The notes: generated from the sequence alone by a model not told the origin. Numbered from the stretch's first letter, positions 42,237-52,049 are shown. The stretch is DNA of 64,000 nucleotides from Lentibacillus jeotgali (GCF_000224785.1 NZ_AGAV01000003.1:186001-250000), one strand, 5' to 3'. Made by a program: numbers and translations.

Positions 42237-43409
42237 ATGAAACGGTATTGGAGATTAATCGCAATTGTCACAATTGTCGTTCTGACCATAGGAACGTTCT
42301 ATATACAGTCAGCAATAGCAGCGGTCAGTTATTCGGAAATCAAGATTGAAAAGATAAGCGGCAATGAGGAACTGATCGAACCAGTCATTCTAAATGGCAG
42401 TTATAATACTGGAACTGGCATGAATGTAGCTATTAACGTGACGCCTGATGGTTCTGAATATATCAGAAATCAGTCATTTTTTGAGCGTATTCAAGGAATG
42501 TACAGCAATGAGGTCAAGCGACTGCAGGAGGAATACCGCAGCTTTATGCGCGGAAAATCCGGGAGCAACACTTCCTACCTGGAAACAGAGGATACGCTGG
42601 CCTCTGCTGAAGTGATTAATCAGTCAGTACGCGGTTCAGACAGTGGTGATATGGAATTTGATATTGCCGTTCTGAATAAGGAAAATGGTGAAATAACATC
42701 ATTCACAGTGTCAGTACCAAACAGGGCAATGTATGCACAAGTTTTCGTTGAAGATGTACAAATGGCAGACGATACATTGAAGGTAGTTACGCGCAATTAT
42801 TCCAAAGATGGCGAGAATGCACTCTATATGTATCATTTCGATATGACGAATCAGGAAATAACCGGAGATAAAAGAATTGCAATTACCGGTGACAATGGAG
42901 AAAATGCTGGGAGTCACCTTATGATTGAGCCTGAATCAGATCAGACAGCACCAAGTGAATATATCATTTTCAGTAAAGACAGCCCGGGCGGTCAGGATGT
43001 GCAAGAATATATTGTATATAACCTGGAAACGGGAGACAAGCAGCAATTGGAGACCCCGGAAAAGTTATCTGGGGATGCACTCCTTTCTGACAAGGAACAT
43101 CTTTATTTCAATACCGGAAATCAAATTGTGCAGTATAATATTGAAACAGATGAAATGACAGCTGAAATAGACCTGCCCTCACAGGACACCAGTAATGGTG
43201 ATATGCAGCGGAATACACGACCGCTGCTACATGTAACAAATGATAAAATGTACCTGCTTACGGCAAGTCCCGGAAAGAAAATAGGTCAAAATATAACGAT
43301 TATTGATACAACGTCAGGCGAAACATTATACAATGGGAAGCTGACGATTGAGAAGCCTGTTGACCAAAATGAATCATTGCATATATTTGATATTCAGGTT
43401 GGCTCTTGA
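42237..43409 (+). CDS. Membrane-anchored extracytoplasmic protein of ytr-like operon
   Basis: 390 residues. One N-terminal membrane helix (LIAIVTIVVLTIGTFYIQSAIAA), then a large outside domain rich in beta strands with repeated short blocks (VVTRNYSKDGENALYMYHFD, LSDKEHLYFNTGNQIVQYNIETD) suggestive of a beta-propeller. The ATG follows AAAGGAG by 8 bases. It is the last gene of the operon, so it may sense or present the transporter's substrate. No family is recognised with certainty. Confidence 0.7.
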   Translation: MKRYWRLIAIVTIVVLTIGTFYIQSAIAAVSYSEIKIEKISGNEELIEPVILNGSYNTGTGMNVAINVTPDGSEYIRNQSFFERIQGMYSNEVKRLQEEYRSFMRGKSGSNTSYLETEDTLASAEVINQSVRGSDSGDMEFDIAVLNKENGEITSFTVSVPNRAMYAQVFVEDVQMADDTLKVVTRNYSKDGENALYMYHFDMTNQEITGDKRIAITGDNGENAGSHLMIEPESDQTAPSEYIIFSKDSPGGQDVQEYIVYNLETGDKQQLETPEKLSGDALLSDKEHLYFNTGNQIVQYNIETDEMTAEIDLPSQDTSNGDMQRNTRPLLHVTNDKMYLLTASPGKKIGQNITIIDTTSGETLYNGKLTIEKPVDQNESLHIFDIQVGS

Positions 43410-43539
43410 TTAAAATCTAAGGCTGCCATTTAAAAAGTACTTATGGCAAAAAAACCAGATAAATGAAAAAGCACTTGTAACCCTCTTAAAGTGAAAGTAT
43501 AAATCAAATCCACAATAGCGAGGCGCTACAAGTGTATTT

Positions 43540-44640
43540 TCATTCTATCCCTTCGTCCTCCAAAATCTTTGATAGTTTTTTTACATCAACCATAAGGTTT
43601 TTGATGACTTCATGTGTTCTGGAACCGGGATTCGCATTCCTGCATTTCAGAAGATAATAATCCAAACCTAAATACTGTCCAATTTTTACGAATTCGTCTG
43701 ATGTTGAGGTGAATAATTGAATGATTTTCGTTCCCGGCTGACAGAACATAATATTTGCTAATCCTGCACCATTCGGGCTTATGATTACGTTGGCTGAAGA
43801 AAATATATCAATTTGCTGCTGCACAGTTAAGGAACTCAGCACAATTTTTTTAAACCCCTTTTTGGTCAAAAGTTTCATGAGTTTGGGCTCATTGGCAACT
43901 TTTCGCCAAGAAGCATCTTCCCGGCTGATATAGATGCGGTCATAGCCATTTGAGCTTGTATGGCGGCCTTCCTTCAATAAGGTGTTCCGGAGAAAATCAA
44001 CTGTCCACTTCACAGAGGTTCCTGCATTAAATGGTATGGATGGCAAAATTAAGTTTTCAGCTTTCACGTGTTTTCCCGGAGTAAGTTGTAAGATCTTATC
44101 CTCAGGGATGCCGAGCATTTCAACTGTTTCCCGTTGGAATGGTAATGTCAGGGGCGGGAGCACATATTTATCGATCTTAAAACCGCTGAGCTGAAGCAAA
44201 TGATACCGCCCTAATGTATCATGCAGCCAATGCCAGTAATTGGAATGCCCAGCCCATGCTAAAACACCTAATGTGCCATAATAAGGGGAGGCAGGAGGTA
44301 TTTGATCAAACGCAGTCTTATTAAAATATCTCCAATATAAATGAAAGACCATGTCATGCAAACACTTGTAATCAGGTGTCAGTGCGTACACCATGCCTTC
44401 TCCTTTATCGCACATCCATATGCTTCCATCTTGAATCTTTGAAACATAAGACTTGTAAAATTTGTGACTCTCCCCGAACTGTGGCGGATACACCCAATCA
44501 ACCCATTGCGGCGGATCTCCTTTGGGAAGCGTATACGTTACTGATTCGTTTGTATAGAATTCCTTATAAACATCTTGTATATCTTCTATTTTTGTGTTTT
44601 TGTCTATCCATTCTTTTGTATGAACATATAAATCCTGCAT
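43540..44640 (-). CDS. Glycosyltransferase family 61 protein
   Basis: 366 residues of the DUF563/GT61 type. LGVLAWAGHSNYWHWLHDTLGR in the middle and SSANVIISPNGAGLANIMFCQPGTKIIQLF near the C-terminus are the family signatures; RIYISREDASWRKVANEP lies between. GT61 enzymes add xylose, GlcNAc or related sugars. It begins the surface-glycan region, opposite in orientation to the next genes. Confidence 0.85.
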   Translation of the reverse strand: MQDLYVHTKEWIDKNTKIEDIQDVYKEFYTNESVTYTLPKGDPPQWVDWVYPPQFGESHKFYKSYVSKIQDGSIWMCDKGEGMVYALTPDYKCLHDMVFHLYWRYFNKTAFDQIPPASPYYGTLGVLAWAGHSNYWHWLHDTLGRYHLLQLSGFKIDKYVLPPLTLPFQRETVEMLGIPEDKILQLTPGKHVKAENLILPSIPFNAGTSVKWTVDFLRNTLLKEGRHTSSNGYDRIYISREDASWRKVANEPKLMKLLTKKGFKKIVLSSLTVQQQIDIFSSANVIISPNGAGLANIMFCQPGTKIIQLFTSTSDEFVKIGQYLGLDYYLLKCRNANPGSRTHEVIKNLMVDVKKLSKILEDEGIE

Positions 44641-44805
44641 ACCAGACTTTCTCCTTTCCGATTACTGGCCTTGGCCTATGCCCTGTTTTTGCACGTATCC
44701 AGAAGTACTCCATAATATGTAGAAAAGTCTTCAACAGTGTTGAACGATTGACCTGCTATATCAATCTGATAAACACATGACGTACAGAAATGGAGGGATT
44801 ACTAA

Positions 44806-45936
44806 ATGATTAACGTATTGATAACCGGTGCAGGCGGGTTTATCGGTAAGAATCTTATCGATAGACTGCATAGAGAAAAGGAAGTCCGCCTCAAACAATA
44901 TCATCATGGGGATGACCTGTCGCTGTTGTATGAACATTTAAACGATGCAGATATTATCTATCATCTGGCAGGGGTGAACAGACCCCAAAATAATGAGGAA
45001 TTTGCAAGGGTCAATAGAGGCCTTACTGAATTGATTGTCAATTATTTAAAAGAGCATCATAAGAACCCGAAGATCGTTTTATCATCCTCCACTCAAGCAG
45101 AACTTGATATACCTTATGGTTTAAGTAAAAGAGAGGCCGAAGAAGTGCTGAAAAATTATAGCAACGAGACTGGTGCAGACGTCTGCATTTACAGACTGCC
45201 AGGGGTTTTTGGAAAGTGGTGCAGGCCGCATTATAATTCGGTTGTCGCGACTTTTTGCCATGAATTGGCATATGGCCGGGACATTGACATTCATGACGCG
45301 AACAAACCGCTTGAACTCGTGTATATTGACGATGTAGTAGACAGTTTCACTGATTGTCTGGCAAACACCAAGACGAAAGAAGAATTTTATTTTTATATCA
45401 ATCAAACTTTCCATACAACGGTAGGGGGACTGACTCAAAAGCTTTACGAGATAAAGGACATGCGAAAAACGCTGATCATACCTGATTTGTCCGACAAATT
45501 AACCAAGTATTTGTACACGACCTATCTATCTTATTTAGACGAGAATAATTTTTCATATGAATTGCCGGTACATCAAGATGAAAGGGGAAGTCTAGTTGAG
45601 TTAATCAAATCACACGAGGCTGGTCAAATATTTATGTCAACCTCACGGGAGGGTGTTATAAGAGGGAATCACTATCACCATACGAAAGTCGAAAAATTTT
45701 GTGTCATTAAAGGCGCAGCAAATATTAAATTAAGAAAGATCGATTCCGATCAACTGAACACTTATGCAGTCTCAGATCAAAACATTGAGATTGTAGACAT
45801 CCCTCCAGGTTATACCCATTCAATTGAAAATGTATCGGATGGTGAGATGATTGTTTTGTTTTGGGCCAATGAACTTTTTGATCCGAATAACCCGGATACT
45901 TTTTTCTTGAAAGTCCAACAAGACGAGAACGATTAA
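44806..45936 (+). CDS. CapF/WbjC-type reductase-cupin protein
   Basis: 376 residues. N-terminal short-chain dehydrogenase with NVLITGAGGFIGKNLIDRL, YHLAGVNRPQ and Y-x3-K as YGLSKREAE; C-terminal cupin domain (~255-370: GNHYHHTKVEKFCVIKGAANI, PPGYTHSIENV). This fusion is typical of CapF/WbjC/FnlB, the second enzyme of UDP-N-acetyl-L-fucosamine synthesis. A CapE-type protein is encoded 3 kb away, but no CapG-type epimerase is seen. GGAGG lies before the ATG. Confidence 0.87.
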   Translation: MINVLITGAGGFIGKNLIDRLHREKEVRLKQYHHGDDLSLLYEHLNDADIIYHLAGVNRPQNNEEFARVNRGLTELIVNYLKEHHKNPKIVLSSSTQAELDIPYGLSKREAEEVLKNYSNETGADVCIYRLPGVFGKWCRPHYNSVVATFCHELAYGRDIDIHDANKPLELVYIDDVVDSFTDCLANTKTKEEFYFYINQTFHTTVGGLTQKLYEIKDMRKTLIIPDLSDKLTKYLYTTYLSYLDENNFSYELPVHQDERGSLVELIKSHEAGQIFMSTSREGVIRGNHYHHTKVEKFCVIKGAANIKLRKIDSDQLNTYAVSDQNIEIVDIPPGYTHSIENVSDGEMIVLFWANELFDPNNPDTFFLKVQQDEND

Positions 45937-45944
45937 AAGAAAGG

Positions 45945-46691
45945 ATGATAACCGTGTCAGCAAATAGGATATATACATGTCAGGAAGACGATATTTGTCT
46001 TGTAGCCTATCCTAAATCAGGGAACAATTTTTTACTATTTCTTGTCGCTATGTTATTGTACCGGAAAAAAATGGACTGGGCCACTAAAGGGGAGATGATT
46101 CAAAACGTGTCAAGTGAACCAATCGAAAACTTGCCAAATCCGCATCTTGTATGGAGTCATGATCGTTACGATCCATCATATCCCAAAGTCATTTACTTAG
46201 TTAGGGATCCCAGGGATGTAGTCATTTCCTATTACCATCATTTCCGGAAATATTACGGTGAAAGCCGTGATTTTGATAAATTTTTCGAGGCGTTTATGGA
46301 AGGTGATGTTGGGCCCGGAATGTGGGATGCGAGTATAGAAAGCTGGCTTGACAATCAGGAAAAGGTCAAAAATGGCTTTCTGCTTGTTAAATACGAGGAG
46401 CTGCTTGAAAACACATCTAAAGAAGCAAAGAGGATTATAAGCTTTTTAAACCTGGATAGATCAGAACAAGAAATTAACGAAGCAGTCAATTGGGCCTCTT
46501 TCGATAATATGAAAACATTGGAACAAAAACAGCAGACGCATTTAAACGGCCCTTCACCGTTAGTCAATCAAAATATGCCATTTGTGCGAGAAGGCAAAGC
46601 GAATAATTGGAAATCTGTTTTAAGCAACGAACAGCAGCAGCAAATCAATCAAGCATTTGATACGACCTTATCAAGGTTAGGGTATAAATAA
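45945..46691 (+). CDS. Sulfotransferase-domain protein
   Basis: 248 residues. The 5'-phosphosulfate loop is YPKSGNNFLLFLV near residue 27, the 3'-phosphate motif YLVRDPRDVVISYYHHF near 83, and the C-terminal RxGKxxxWK-like VREGKANNWKSVL near 222 completes the PAPS site. It transfers sulfate from PAPS to an acceptor, here probably a glycan. Unusual in Bacillaceae. Start: ATG shown; a GTG three codons on has better spacing from AAAGGA. Lies 8 bases after the CapF-like gene, so same operon. Confidence 0.88.
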   Translation: MITVSANRIYTCQEDDICLVAYPKSGNNFLLFLVAMLLYRKKMDWATKGEMIQNVSSEPIENLPNPHLVWSHDRYDPSYPKVIYLVRDPRDVVISYYHHFRKYYGESRDFDKFFEAFMEGDVGPGMWDASIESWLDNQEKVKNGFLLVKYEELLENTSKEAKRIISFLNLDRSEQEINEAVNWASFDNMKTLEQKQQTHLNGPSPLVNQNMPFVREGKANNWKSVLSNEQQQQINQAFDTTLSRLGYK

Positions 46692-46701
46692 AGAACTCAT
46701 T

Positions 46702-46733
46702 ATAAGCGCCTTCCGATCATAGAAGGTGCTTAT
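46702..46733 (+). terminator. Terminator after sulfotransferase gene
   Basis: Stem ATAAGCGCCTTC with GAAGGTGCTTAT (one G-T pair), followed by TATTTTGG. Confidence 0.7.
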
Positions 46734-46758
46734 TATTTTGGAAAGGTGTGACTAACCG

Positions 46759-47688
46759 ATGCTAAAATTATTGCTGATTGCGGCTGACACATCTCACTTC
46801 ACAAATAATAATTATCACGTTTTGGAGAAAGAGTTAGCAAAGGTGACGAATCTGACAGTCTATCGAAAATCCGGCCATATCAATCAAATATTACGAAGGG
46901 TTCCTGAAAGACCGGATTTCATTTTAATCATAAATGATGTTGGTAAAACGTTCGGTCCTGTCGTGGCTGGTTTATCCGATATCAGCATACCTGTAGGGCT
47001 GATGGTAAATGATGCTCACCGGTTTGTCGGGCAGCGCAGAAGGTATATTATGAATAATCGTATCAGGACATTCTTTGTTATATGCCGGCATAACTTTTAT
47101 AATTACTATCCGCGTCAAAAGCATGATCAGGTATTCTTTCTCCCTCAGTTTGCCAATACTGCCCTCTTTAAAGACTACGATGTTGAAAAAACGATCGACT
47201 TAATGTTGCTGGGAGAAGCTTCTCTTCCACACATCTATCCATTAAGAGAGAAAATTTTACAGCATTATAAAGGTGATCCGGAATTTGTTAACCGTCCTCA
47301 TCCGGGATGGCGAGACTTTACAAAGGAACAAGTAAGAGAATCGTTAATAGGGGAAAACTATGCCAGATCCATAAATCAGGCGAAGCTGTTTTTTGCATGT
47401 GGTTCTGTACGGCAGGTTGTAACATTCAAATATTTTGAAGTCCCCGCATGCCGCACATTATTAATGGCTCCTTCTTTGCCGGAACTTAAAGAGATTGGCT
47501 TGATACCAGGCAAGCATTTTGTAGATATAAACGAGGAAAACTTTTCAGAAAGGGCTGATTATTATCTGAAAAATACTAAAGAGCGGGAACAGATTATAGA
47601 AGAGGGGTATCGTTTCGTTCATAGTAACCATTCAACTGTTCATCGGGCAAGGCAATTAGTCCAGCAGATAGAGAGCATATGTCAGTAG
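46759..47688 (+). CDS. CgeB-like glycosyltransferase
   Basis: 309 residues. LKLLLIAADTSHFTNNNYHVLEK at the N-terminus and FACGSVRQVVTFKYFEVPACRTLLMAP with a HFVDINEENFSERADYYL end resemble the CgeB/glycosyltransferase-1-like proteins, in which a conserved Glu (FKYFEVPAC) contacts the nucleotide sugar. In B. subtilis CgeB acts in spore crust glycosylation. GGAAAGGTGTGA precedes the ATG. Confidence 0.82.
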   Translation: MLKLLLIAADTSHFTNNNYHVLEKELAKVTNLTVYRKSGHINQILRRVPERPDFILIINDVGKTFGPVVAGLSDISIPVGLMVNDAHRFVGQRRRYIMNNRIRTFFVICRHNFYNYYPRQKHDQVFFLPQFANTALFKDYDVEKTIDLMLLGEASLPHIYPLREKILQHYKGDPEFVNRPHPGWRDFTKEQVRESLIGENYARSINQAKLFFACGSVRQVVTFKYFEVPACRTLLMAPSLPELKEIGLIPGKHFVDINEENFSERADYYLKNTKEREQIIEEGYRFVHSNHSTVHRARQLVQQIESICQ

Positions 47689-47696
47689 CGACTGTT

Positions 47697-47743
47697 GAAC
47701 AAACATCCCTTACCACATTTAGCGTGGTAAGGGATGCTTGTTC
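47697..47743. terminator. Long bidirectional terminator
   Basis: A 20-bp stem with one mismatch: GAACAAACATCCCTTACCAC pairs with GTGGTAAGGGATGCTTGTTC around a 7-base loop. It separates the convergent CgeB-like and CapE-like genes. Confidence 0.8.
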
Positions 47744-47774
47744 GGATAATATGACGGCATATTTTGGATCACTT

Positions 47775-48797
47775 TCACTGAGCACCACCTTTAAAAAGGG
47801 CCTGAGAGGATGTGATAAAGTTTGCGTTCATAAGAATTTGCTCAATTTCGCTGAATGACATTAACTCATCATTGGATTGATACCGATTAAAAGTGACCTT
47901 TGGCAAATGTTCATATCTTTTCCTTACCTTCTCTGAAATATCTTCAGGTAAAATGACATAGTAATTTTCATCAAATTTATAAGTGTTCCGTGATTCAGCA
48001 TTTGATACGAGTACTTCATGGAGCTTCTCTCCTGGACGAATCCCAAACTCATTTATAGCAACATCTTTTGTAGCAAAGTGTCTTTCCAGGACTTCAACTA
48101 AATCGACAATCCGGCATGCTTTCATTTTCATGACAAATATTTCGCCGCCGATCGCTTGTTCAGATGCGTATAACAGTAAATCAATAGCTTGAGAAACGGT
48201 CAGGAAGAAACGCGTCATTTCCTTAGATGTAAGCGGAACTGTATGATGGCTAGTCATTTGTTCTTTAAAAAACGGGATAACACTGCCGTTTGTTCCAATA
48301 ACATTGCCGCCACGAATACAGACAAAACGTGTATGATTGCTTAATTGATTGGCCTGAATGATTAATTTTTCACCAATCGCTTTCGTAAGCCCATAAAAAT
48401 TGATCGGTTCCACAGCTTTATCTGTTGAAACATCAATGACTTTTTTAACATTTTGATTTAAACTTGCTTTGATAATATTCTCCGTGCCATATACGTTGGT
48501 TTTTAACGCTTCCGACGGCTGATCTTCACATATTGGAACATGTTTGAGCGCTGAAAGATGGAATATATAATCGACATTCATTGCCGCTTCGTTCACAGCT
48601 TCAAAATCTCTTACATCACCGATCACAAATTTTATATAAGAATCATCCAAGAATGCCCTTTTCATTTTCACCTGAGCAAATTCATTACGTGAAAAGATTC
48701 TTATTTCCTTTGGTTGAAATGGCAGCAGCTTTTTTACTAGTTCATGTCCCCAGGAACCCGTCCCTCCGGTAATCAATATTGTCTTATTTTGAAACAC
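47775..48797 (-). CDS. CapE/PseB-type UDP-sugar dehydratase-epimerase
   Basis: 340 residues, extended SDR. TILITGGTGSWGHELVKKLL is the NAD(P) site; FHLSALKHVPICEDQPSEALKTNVYGTENII, VSTDKAVEPINFYGLTKAIGEKL (Tyr-x3-Lys) and RPGEKLHEVLVSN are family marks. CapE/WbjB proteins normally have Met in place of that Tyr, whereas PseB-type have Tyr, so the exact product (UDP-sugar for FucNAc or another deoxy-amino sugar) is unsure. It may feed the CapF-like enzyme nearby. Confidence 0.82.
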   Translation of the reverse strand: MFQNKTILITGGTGSWGHELVKKLLPFQPKEIRIFSRNEFAQVKMKRAFLDDSYIKFVIGDVRDFEAVNEAAMNVDYIFHLSALKHVPICEDQPSEALKTNVYGTENIIKASLNQNVKKVIDVSTDKAVEPINFYGLTKAIGEKLIIQANQLSNHTRFVCIRGGNVIGTNGSVIPFFKEQMTSHHTVPLTSKEMTRFFLTVSQAIDLLLYASEQAIGGEIFVMKMKACRIVDLVEVLERHFATKDVAINEFGIRPGEKLHEVLVSNAESRNTYKFDENYYVILPEDISEKVRKRYEHLPKVTFNRYQSNDELMSFSEIEQILMNANFITSSQALFKGGAQ

Positions 48798-49464
48798 ATT
48801 TAAACAACTCCTTCTAGCGATAATGCCTATTGTTTAAATCATAAGGATAGTAGGTATTCGAACACTTCTAATAACTTGGATGACAGAAATTCTTCTCAAA
48901 TAGGTTCCCGAATTGGCCCGTTTGCACCTGTTTGATTACTGACATCATTTAATTCAATTAGGTTATATCTCAGTTTATGAAGAAAAATAGGAGATTGTAT
49001 ATGATATATGTTTAAGTTAAGGCAAAAAAGGCAGTTGCTTTGAGTCCAAATGTGTCATACGGAGATAGTCTTTTCCTACACACGGAGATTTGAACATGGG
49101 TGGAGTAACTATACGTTGCCCTTCTGAATTTCAAAATAAAGATAAAAATTGCAACTAAGAAGAAAGCCGGTGATCAGCCGGCTTTCCAAGGGTTAAATTC
49201 ATGGGGTGTGGACTCTCAACAAGACTTGTATCGATTACAATATAGTATGTATAGCATAGCAATTCGAATCGGCACATCCACTAAGAGATTTGCACATTCT
49301 TATAATATATTGGACAGATAACTGTTAGTTCACAACAAGAGATATCGTACAAATATCAGGTAATCGAAAATTTTCTTATATGCACATGAGTTTATTCAGA
49401 ATCATATCATGTACAGGGGCGTTGTAGGCTTTTTAGACAAATTTGAGCGATCGGAGGGGCTTTG
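48798..49464. other. 667-bp intergenic stretch with orphan terminator
   Basis: No gene is convincing here. A hairpin terminator (GAAAGCCGG with CCGGCTTTC, 49162-49186) stands in the middle, so a short transcript or lost gene probably preceded it; the only frame before it with a start is about 20 codons. Confidence 0.45.
49162..49186 (+). terminator. Orphan intrinsic terminator
   Basis: GAAAGCCGG and CCGGCTTTC around TGATCAG, a compact GC-rich hairpin with no evident gene in front of it. A small RNA could end here. Confidence 0.55.
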
Positions 49465-50742
49465 TTGAGCGATATAACAGTCTTCCTTATCCATTATTCT
49501 GATCAAACAGCATTGTATAAAGCGTTTATGTCGTTAAATTCTATTCGGTCCAGACTGAGAGCGGTAATTGTTTTTCAACAAGGGGAAAGCACTATTAGAC
49601 GAGTGCCTGATGTAAATTGGTCTGAAAAGGTTCGATTCTTGAAGATCGAGGATAAGAAAGAAGAGGATATATTGCAAGATACTATTAGTACGCTTGATAC
49701 CACTTATGTATTACTGCTGAGCAGCAATGGTTATCTTTCAACTAACATGCCACCTCATTCCCTGCAGCTTGCCGGAAATCAGTCTGTTTTGGGTACCTTT
49801 AAACATAATCGGGATATTACAATTCGGCTGCCTTTACTCGTTCGCACGTCATTTCTAAAACAGCAATGTTTGCTCACTACTTCAGAGCTGCCGTTCAAAG
49901 AAGCACTTTTCCCTGCCTGGCTTTCACGGATGGAAGGTTCCACGAAAAGGTTTAAAGAAGGTTTAGTTAAACAGACCAGAAACAATAGATCCAGGAATAT
50001 ATCCGAGAGACAAAAGCTTATCGAAAAATACCAATTGGAAAAATCGAATACCGATCATCCCAGCCTGTCGATCATCATGTCTAATTATAACATGGAGAGA
50101 TATGTTCAAACGGCTGTTAGCAGTTGTCTGCTGCAAAATGAACAGACAGAGCAGTTACTGATCATGGATGATGGTTCGACCGATGATTCGCGCCAACGAT
50201 TAGAGCGGTATTGCGGTAACGCAAGTGTACAGCTGTTCAGCAAAGAGAATGGGGGAAAGGCAAGGGCTTTAAACGCATTATTGCCGCACGTTACGTCTGA
50301 CTTTATTTTGGAGCTTGATGCTGATGACTGGCTTGATCCTGATGCTGTCTCTGTCATAAAAAAACATCTCACTAAGCTCCCGGATGATGTAGCGGTGTTG
50401 TACGGTAATCTAAGAAAATGGAAGCAATTGGAGGAGGATGTCATGTTTAAAGGAATTGCCAAAGGCAGACCCATTAAGGGGAGGAAAAACCTTTTAGCAT
50501 ATCGTTTTCCGCTCGGGCCGCGTGTCTATCGTACTTCTTCGTTAAAAAGGCGAGGCGGCTTTCCGGTTATTGATTTTGCAGATGGCAGGCTTTATGAAGA
50601 TGTCAGTGTATTAAATCGGTTAATAGACCATTACCGGTTTCAGTATCAGGATTTCACCGTATACAATGTCAGGGAGCATAAGAAAAGTATTACTAAGCAA
50701 AACCTTGACAATTGGAATGCTTTCTTAAAGTCACTAAATTAA
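49465..50742 (+). CDS. Glycosyltransferase family 2 protein
   Basis: 425 residues. The GT2 domain occupies residues ~198-420: LSIIMSNYNMERYVQTAVSS, LLIMDDGSTDDSRQRLERY (nucleotide-binding DD), GGKARALNALLPHVTSDFILELDADDWLDPDAV with the DxD motif. The first ~190 residues are an unrecognised domain, possibly a degenerate second GT fold. TTG start with GGAGGGG 5 bases upstream. Probably the last of the surface-glycan genes. Confidence 0.85.
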   Translation: MSDITVFLIHYSDQTALYKAFMSLNSIRSRLRAVIVFQQGESTIRRVPDVNWSEKVRFLKIEDKKEEDILQDTISTLDTTYVLLLSSNGYLSTNMPPHSLQLAGNQSVLGTFKHNRDITIRLPLLVRTSFLKQQCLLTTSELPFKEALFPAWLSRMEGSTKRFKEGLVKQTRNNRSRNISERQKLIEKYQLEKSNTDHPSLSIIMSNYNMERYVQTAVSSCLLQNEQTEQLLIMDDGSTDDSRQRLERYCGNASVQLFSKENGGKARALNALLPHVTSDFILELDADDWLDPDAVSVIKKHLTKLPDDVAVLYGNLRKWKQLEEDVMFKGIAKGRPIKGRKNLLAYRFPLGPRVYRTSSLKRRGGFPVIDFADGRLYEDVSVLNRLIDHYRFQYQDFTVYNVREHKKSITKQNLDNWNAFLKSLN

Positions 50743-50800
50743 AAAAATAGTGGGGATTTCCCATCCATTGTTCTCCAAATTTCTTCTTTGTTTAAAAGAA

Positions 50801-50832
50801 AAGTCCCCGGCTTTTAATGAGCCAGGGACTTA
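50801..50832. terminator. Terminator between GT2 gene and coat genes
   Basis: AAGTCCC-GGCT pairs with AGCC-GGGACTT; on the minus strand it is followed by TTTTCTTTT, so it mainly ends the leftward coat unit. Confidence 0.7.
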
Positions 50833-50845
50833 TCAAACTTTTAAT

Positions 50846-51061
50846 CTAAGCAGCTGCAGCAGGAAAACGGACAAAGCTGATAGCATCTATTGACAGGAAT
50901 TGTGTGGTGTTTTCCCCATAGCCACCGGCAATCTCGACAACAAGAACTAAATTTGCGGTGACAGAGGAGAGAATGCCCTCTATCATACTGTTATCGGTCA
51001 TTATTTCAATCCTTGAGCCAATCCGTGTGGCCAGTTCAGCCGCAAACGTATCTTGAAACAT
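50846..51061 (-). CDS. DUF2642 small spore-coat-type protein
   Basis: 71 residues, beta-rich SH3/Sm-like fold: LATRIGSRIEIMTDNSMIEGILSSVTANLVLVVE and FLSIDAISFVRFP. DUF2642 proteins are found in spore coat gene groups. The ATG follows AAAGGAGGGA by 5 bases; the upstream ATG overlaps the ribosome site. It is the last gene of the leftward coat cluster. Confidence 0.78.
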   Translation of the reverse strand: MFQDTFAAELATRIGSRIEIMTDNSMIEGILSSVTANLVLVVEIAGGYGENTTQFLSIDAISFVRFPAAAA

Positions 51062-51074
51062 GTGAATCCCTCCT

Positions 51075-51455
51075 TTATAATTCACTGACTAATTCAATGC
51101 TCTCAATAGGGACGAGAACTTGAGATCCATCGGCTTCAACAAGTACCACGTAGTCATTCTGTACCGAAATGACAGTGCCTGTTACTGGGCCAAAAGGGGT
51201 AGTTACTTCCACTTGTTCATTCTGTAATTCAAGCAATACATCCCTTAGCGTTTCAGGAGTGGAAGGTGAAGGATCAACGGGTGTAACTGTTTCATCATCT
51301 GTACCAAGATCCACATTGAATCCGGCATCGAAGTCAAAACCTGGTAAATCAACAGAAAAATTCAAACCGTTATCCGTATTATCATTATTTAAGTTTTGGG
51401 ATAACTGGTTGGCCAGACGCAGCAGGCCCCGTTGACGGTTTGTCAGGTTAACCAT
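51075..51455 (-). CDS. Second DUF2642-type coat protein
   Basis: 126 residues. The N-terminus has NLTNRQRGLLRLANQLSQNL, then an acidic Asp/Asn/Pro-rich linker (DLPGFDFDAGFNVDLGTDD, TPVDPSPSTPE), then a C-terminal DUF2642-like domain (QVEVTTPFGPVTGTVISVQNDYVVLVE, SIELV). Of the three clustered ATGs the last has the best distance (8 bases) from GAAAGGA. Cotranscription with the 71-residue DUF2642 gene is likely (gap 13 bases). Confidence 0.72.
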   Translation of the reverse strand: MVNLTNRQRGLLRLANQLSQNLNNDNTDNGLNFSVDLPGFDFDAGFNVDLGTDDETVTPVDPSPSTPETLRDVLLELQNEQVEVTTPFGPVTGTVISVQNDYVVLVEADGSQVLVPIESIELVSEL

Positions 51456-51608
51456 TTCATTCATTCCTTTCGTTATCGATATTTTGTGCTCTTGCCCTAT
51501 TCTGATAGAAAACCAAACAGGACTTAAAATACAGAGTTCCGGGGAGAAGGGAGAGTATTGTCTCCGCTTCACTTGCTAACTCCCCATCCCCGGGGTTTCT
51601 TCAGACCA

Positions 51609-52049
51609 TTACAATATATCCAGGCTGACAACAATAGCAGCGAGAATCTGGAATAACAATTGGATGTTCACAGCTACATCTGTGTCCCTTGTGGTGATTT
51701 CAACATCCCTTGATTGTTCAACAATTGTTTTCTGATGGTTCCCTTGTCTTGTATTGACCATTTGTTTGATGCTTTGGGATACACTGTCTGATTGTGTTCC
51801 GTCACCAATAGAAATATTAATAACGGCTGCAATCGCTGCTTCAATACCAAGCTGTAAGGAGACAGCGGCCTGCCTGTCGGTCGTTGTGACATCAATATCC
51901 TGGGAGTCCTTAATGATAATCCATTCATCTGAAATTTGCTTATTGGAGAAAGCCTGATCCGCGTCTTGCATCACTTCTGCATCATTTTGGTCACGTGTTT
52001 CATCACAATGGTCAAGTGCACGCCATTTCGTTTTTGTCATATGACCCAT
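51609..52049 (-). CDS. CotX-domain spore crust protein 1
   Basis: 146 residues with the CotX domain in two related halves: DEWIIIKDSQDIDVTTTDRQAAVSLQLGIEAAIA and KTIVEQSRDVEITTRDTDVAVNIQLLFQILAAIVV. Each half has a D(I/V)xVTTxDxxxAVxxQ block and a hydrophobic end. CotX proteins form the outer spore crust in B. subtilis. The ATG follows AAAGGAGCG by 9 bases. Confidence 0.9.
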   Translation of the reverse strand: MGHMTKTKWRALDHCDETRDQNDAEVMQDADQAFSNKQISDEWIIIKDSQDIDVTTTDRQAAVSLQLGIEAAIAAVINISIGDGTQSDSVSQSIKQMVNTRQGNHQKTIVEQSRDVEITTRDTDVAVNIQLLFQILAAIVVSLDIL

